From Leeia oryzae DSM 17879 (GTDB taxonomy: Bacteria; Pseudomonadota; Gammaproteobacteria; Burkholderiales; Leeiaceae), in NCBI RefSeq assembly GCF_000376945.1, contig NZ_AQXU01000018.1:1-64000 (forward strand): a stretch of DNA of 64,000 nt. The letters run 5' to 3'. A program made the position numbers and the translations under genes. Position 1 is the stretch's first letter. Every line of letters starts with the position of its first letter. Shown piece by piece: positions 61,352 through 64,000 of this stretch. Below the pieces are notes generated by a model. The model ran no database searches and was not told the origin of the DNA. It saw nothing but the letters and a program-made list of their open reading frames with translations.

Positions 61352-62266
61352 GTGGATAAAGAAACCCAACCCGCCTTTTTTGGTCGTCGCCAAAGCCCGC
61401 TCAGCAAATTGCTGTGGTTCGGTGCGACCTCGCTGATCCTGTTGTTTACGGATAGCCGGTTCCGCTATCTGGAAACCATCCGTGACAATGTCTCCGTTGC
61501 ACTGTACCCGCTGCAGCAGGCTGCCATGCTGCCCGGCAAATGGATGGGCTCTACCCAGGAGTTTCTGACCGAACAGGCAACCCTGAAGCAGGAGAACCAG
61601 CAACTGCGGCTGGACCGCCTGCGAGTCACCGCCCGACTGCAGGAGGCTGATGAACTGGCCGCCGAAAATACCGCCTTGCGCAAAATGCTGACGCTGTCAC
61701 TCAGCTATCCGGAACGCGGTCAGGTCAGCGAAATGCTCTACGCCGGCCGGGACCCGTTTACCCGCAAGATCATCATCGACAAGGGCAAGTCCAACAATCT
61801 GACGGAAGGCTCGCCCGTACTGGATGCAGCCGGGCTGGTTGGCCAGGTGACACGGGTGCATCAGCTGATGGCAGAAGTCACGCTGATTACCGACAAAGGG
61901 TTTCCGGTGCCGGTGGAAATCACCCGCACCCACCAACGGACCGTCGTGTACGGCACCGGCCAGGACGGCTGGCTGGAAGTACGCTATCTGGCCCTGAATT
62001 CGGACATCAAACCCGGGGATACACTGGCCACGTCTGGCATTGACGGCACGTATCCTGCCGGGTTGATCGTAGCCCGTGTGGAACGGGTGGAACGTGCCGG
62101 CGGCCAGCCATTTGCCAGAATCTGGTGCAAGCCTATTGGTGGCGTGGATCGCAGCCGCCACTATCTGGTATTGGGCAAACCGGCCGAACTGCCTGAGTAC
62201 CCAGCCTCCGCATTACCGGCAGAAAAACCCAAGAAAAGCGTAAAGGCTAAGAAACATGCGCCGTAG
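61352..62266 (+). CDS. mreC: Rod-shape determining protein MreC
   Basis: A 304-residue bitopic protein. A single membrane segment (LLWFGATSLILLFT, about residues 22-37) precedes a periplasmic coiled coil (LKQENQQLRLDRLRVTARLQ, then ELAAENTALRKML) and the double beta-barrel core (ITDKGFPVPVEI...TSGIDGTYPAGLIVARV). I place the start at GTG 61352, giving DKETQPAFF..., which fits family length; a GTG at 61316 would add 12 residues. The C-terminal tail is Lys/Pro-rich. mreD overlaps its 3' end by 11 bases. Confidence 0.94.
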   Translation: MDKETQPAFFGRRQSPLSKLLWFGATSLILLFTDSRFRYLETIRDNVSVALYPLQQAAMLPGKWMGSTQEFLTEQATLKQENQQLRLDRLRVTARLQEADELAAENTALRKMLTLSLSYPERGQVSEMLYAGRDPFTRKIIIDKGKSNNLTEGSPVLDAAGLVGQVTRVHQLMAEVTLITDKGFPVPVEITRTHQRTVVYGTGQDGWLEVRYLALNSDIKPGDTLATSGIDGTYPAGLIVARVERVERAGGQPFARIWCKPIGGVDRSRHYLVLGKPAELPEYPASALPAEKPKKSVKAKKHAP

Positions 62267-62765
62267 TCACCAGACCCTGTTATTACCCGTCAAGCCCTGG
62301 TTTGTCTGGTTTTCGTTGTTGCTAGGGCTGCTGGTCAACCTGCTGCCATGGCGCAATAACGGCTGGATGCTACAACCCGACTTTGTGGCGGTGCTGTTGC
62401 TCTACTGGAATCTGTACGAACCCGACCGGGTGTCGATCGGCTGGGGGTTTGCCTTCGGGCTGTTGATGGATATCGCCGATACCAGCCTGTTCGGGCAGCA
62501 TGCGCTGGCTTATGTGATCATGCTGTACCTGAATATCCTGCTATCCCGCCGCATGCGCTTGTTTGGCTTCTGGAATCAGGCCATTCATGTACTACCCCTG
62601 CTGCTGCTGGGTTCGCTGGTAATGTCCGGCATCCGCCTGCTGGCAGATGGCCGTCTGCCAAGCCTTACCTATTTTACCGCTCCGGCTGTCGGCGCATTGA
62701 TGTGGCCCCTGATGGTGCATCTGCTGCAACTGCCACAGCGTCGGGCAAGAGAGTCCGAACTCTGA
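62256..62765 (+). CDS. mreD: Rod-shape determining protein MreD
   Basis: A 169-residue polytopic membrane protein with five or six hydrophobic segments. The block PDFVAVLLLYWNLYEPDRVSI, quoted in part, and WGFAFGLLMDIADTSLFGQHAL are typical of MreD. It overlaps the end of mreC by 11 bases, indicating translational coupling. It works with MreC to position PBP2/RodA in the elongasome. Confidence 0.93.
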   Translation: MRRSHQTLLLPVKPWFVWFSLLLGLLVNLLPWRNNGWMLQPDFVAVLLLYWNLYEPDRVSIGWGFAFGLLMDIADTSLFGQHALAYVIMLYLNILLSRRMRLFGFWNQAIHVLPLLLLGSLVMSGIRLLADGRLPSLTYFTAPAVGALMWPLMVHLLQLPQRRARESEL

Positions 62766-62808
62766 TGTGTATCGTTGCTCCATCCCATTTTAACGTCTGG
62801 TCATTTTC

Positions 62809-64000
62809 ATGAATCGTCCTACCTTGAAAGGCTCCGGGCAGGATGGCGTTCAGTTCCAGATCCGGGTCATTTTACTTGCCTTCCTGATTCTGCTTGGCTT
62901 TGGCGGCCTGATTGCCCGCTTCACCCTGCTACAGGTCAGCCGGCATGACTATTACCACACCCAGGCAGAAAGCAACCGTATCGGCATTGCACCGGTGGTG
63001 CCCAATCGCGGGCTGATTGTCGACCGCAACGGCATTGTGCTGGCCCACAACTATACGGCCTACACGCTGGAACTGCGTCCGGACAAGATCGAGGACCTAG
63101 AAGCCACCATTGCCGAGCTGGGGAAAATCATCCCCATCCTGCCCAAGGAAAAGCGTCAGTTCTACAAACTGAAAGCCGAGAGCAAGAACTTTGAAACCCT
63201 GCCGCTCAAGATCCGTCTGACCGACGAGGAAATTGCCAAGGTGGCGGCACAGAACTACCGTTTCCCCGGTGTCGAAATCAAGGCCCGGCTATTCCGGGAG
63301 TATCCGTACAAAGAACTGACCTCGCATGTAATCGGCTACATCGGCCGCATCAGCCAGACCGACGAAGACCAGCTGGCCGCCGAGAACAAGGTGGCCAATT
63401 ACCGCGGCACTTCCCACATCGGGAAAAACGGCCTGGAGCAGTTTTATGAAAACGAGCTGCATGGCACCACCGGTGTGGAAGAGGTCGAAACGGACTCTAG
63501 CGGCAGGGCCATTCGCGTCCTTCACCGCACGCCGTCCATTTCCGGCAATACCCTGCACCTCTCGCTGGATATCCGGGTGCAGCAGCTGGCCGATGAACTG
63601 TTTGGCGACCGTCGTGGGGCGCTGGTCGCCATCGACCCGGCCACGGGGGGTGTGCTGGCCTTCCTGAGCAAACCCGGTTTTGATCCCAACCTGTTTATCG
63701 ATGGAATTGACTCGCAAAGCTGGCAAGAGCTGAATGATTCACCTTTCCGGCCACTAAATAACCGTGCCCTGCGCGGCATGTATCCGCCAGGTTCAACCTT
63801 CAAGCCTTTCATGGCTCTGGCCGCACTGGAAATGGGCTATCGCCGGCCGGGTGACGCCATTGCCGACCCGGGCTTCTTTGCCTTGCCGGGCAGCAGCCAT
63901 CGCTTCCGGGATGACAAACCCGGCGGCCACGGGTTGGTGGACATGTACAAATCGATTGCGGCCTCGTGCGATACCTATTACTACCGGTTGGCGTTTGACA
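62809..64000 (+). CDS. mrdA: Penicillin-binding protein 2 (MrdA), N-terminal part, runs off window end
   Basis: The frame opens at the ATG at 62809 and remains open to the window end (397 codons seen). A single membrane segment (VILLAFLILLGFGGLIARF) is followed by the non-catalytic PBP dimerisation domain (RIGIAPVVPNRGLIVDRNG, YRGTSHIGKNGLEQFYE) and the start of the transpeptidase domain, with the active-site motif STFK (S329, K332) in MYPPGSTFKPF. The SxN and KTG motifs lie beyond the window. It makes lateral-wall crosslinks together with RodA. It is 43 bases after mreD in the same direction. Confidence 0.97.
   Translation, partial: MNRPTLKGSGQDGVQFQIRVILLAFLILLGFGGLIARFTLLQVSRHDYYHTQAESNRIGIAPVVPNRGLIVDRNGIVLAHNYTAYTLELRPDKIEDLEATIAELGKIIPILPKEKRQFYKLKAESKNFETLPLKIRLTDEEIAKVAAQNYRFPGVEIKARLFREYPYKELTSHVIGYIGRISQTDEDQLAAENKVANYRGTSHIGKNGLEQFYENELHGTTGVEEVETDSSGRAIRVLHRTPSISGNTLHLSLDIRVQQLADELFGDRRGALVAIDPATGGVLAFLSKPGFDPNLFIDGIDSQSWQELNDSPFRPLNNRALRGMYPPGSTFKPFMALAALEMGYRRPGDAIADPGFFALPGSSHRFRDDKPGGHGLVDMYKSIAASCDTYYYRLAFD

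Overview
The window is a compact, GC-rich bacterial chromosome segment with mostly housekeeping genes. It is most like a betaproteobacterium of the Neisseriales/Chromobacteriaceae type. The clues are a fused HemD-HemX protein followed by HemY, hslVU preceded by a TPR/STAS gene, MutL with the endonuclease motif, leuS-lptE-holA, a gatCAB operon divergent from mreBCD-mrdA, and an LPS-type outer membrane (lptE, lptM, rfaE2). This placement is inferred from gene content and protein character only. I see no rRNA, tRNA, CRISPR array, prophage or complete insertion sequence.

Layout. 1-2.4 kb: chemotaxis genes (cheA fragment, a CheY-like regulator, an MCP). 3-6.3 kb: mutL, miaA and a small unknown gene. 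6.4-12 kb: an MFS exporter, DAHP synthase and PEP carboxylase. 12.06-12.32 kb: a MITE-like palindromic element. 12.7-16.8 kb: hemC, hemDX, hemY. 17-22.7 kb: an ABM-fold protein, uvrD, an AtaL-like protein, a small structured transcript with a 10-codon reading frame, a histidine phosphatase and dgt. 22.8-26.9 kb: kup with a KdpE/short-KdpD pair. 27-33 kb: eamA-marR, prdX, an FMN reductase, an IMPACT protein, msrB, an amino-acid binding protein and a FecR/SPOR protein. 33.4-38 kb: leuS, lptE, holA, an LprI-like protein. 38.1-46.7 kb: an AT-richer accessory locus on the minus strand (see below). 46.8-49.7 kb: grxD, slt, proS. 50-55.9 kb: a ferritin-like protein, rfaE2, lptM, cyaY, TPR/STAS, hslVU, a peroxiredoxin. 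56-60 kb: gatCAB with a GNAT gene inside. 60.2-64 kb: mreBCD and the start of mrdA.

The most interesting region is 38.1-46.7 kb. Its gene order on the minus strand is: an O-antigen-ligase-like glycosyltransferase; a 60-codon type IV pilin consisting almost only of the N-terminal helix, behind a good sigma-54 promoter; two paralogous Sec-exported proteins of about 115 residues with four identically spaced cysteines; a terminator; then an ABC permease, a 1167-residue TPR protein with two GT9-like glycosyltransferase domains, a membrane-anchored 275-residue protein and an ABC ATPase. I read this as a candidate split-pilin system, with a short helix pilin plus separately secreted disulfide-bonded partners, coupled to glycosylation and a dedicated ABC transporter.

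Smaller regulatory observations are an IscR-type box over a near-consensus grxD promoter, overlapping MarR-type palindromes upstream of eamA-marR, a possible small RNA at 32.1-32.2 kb, and a possible leaderless histidine phosphatase mRNA.
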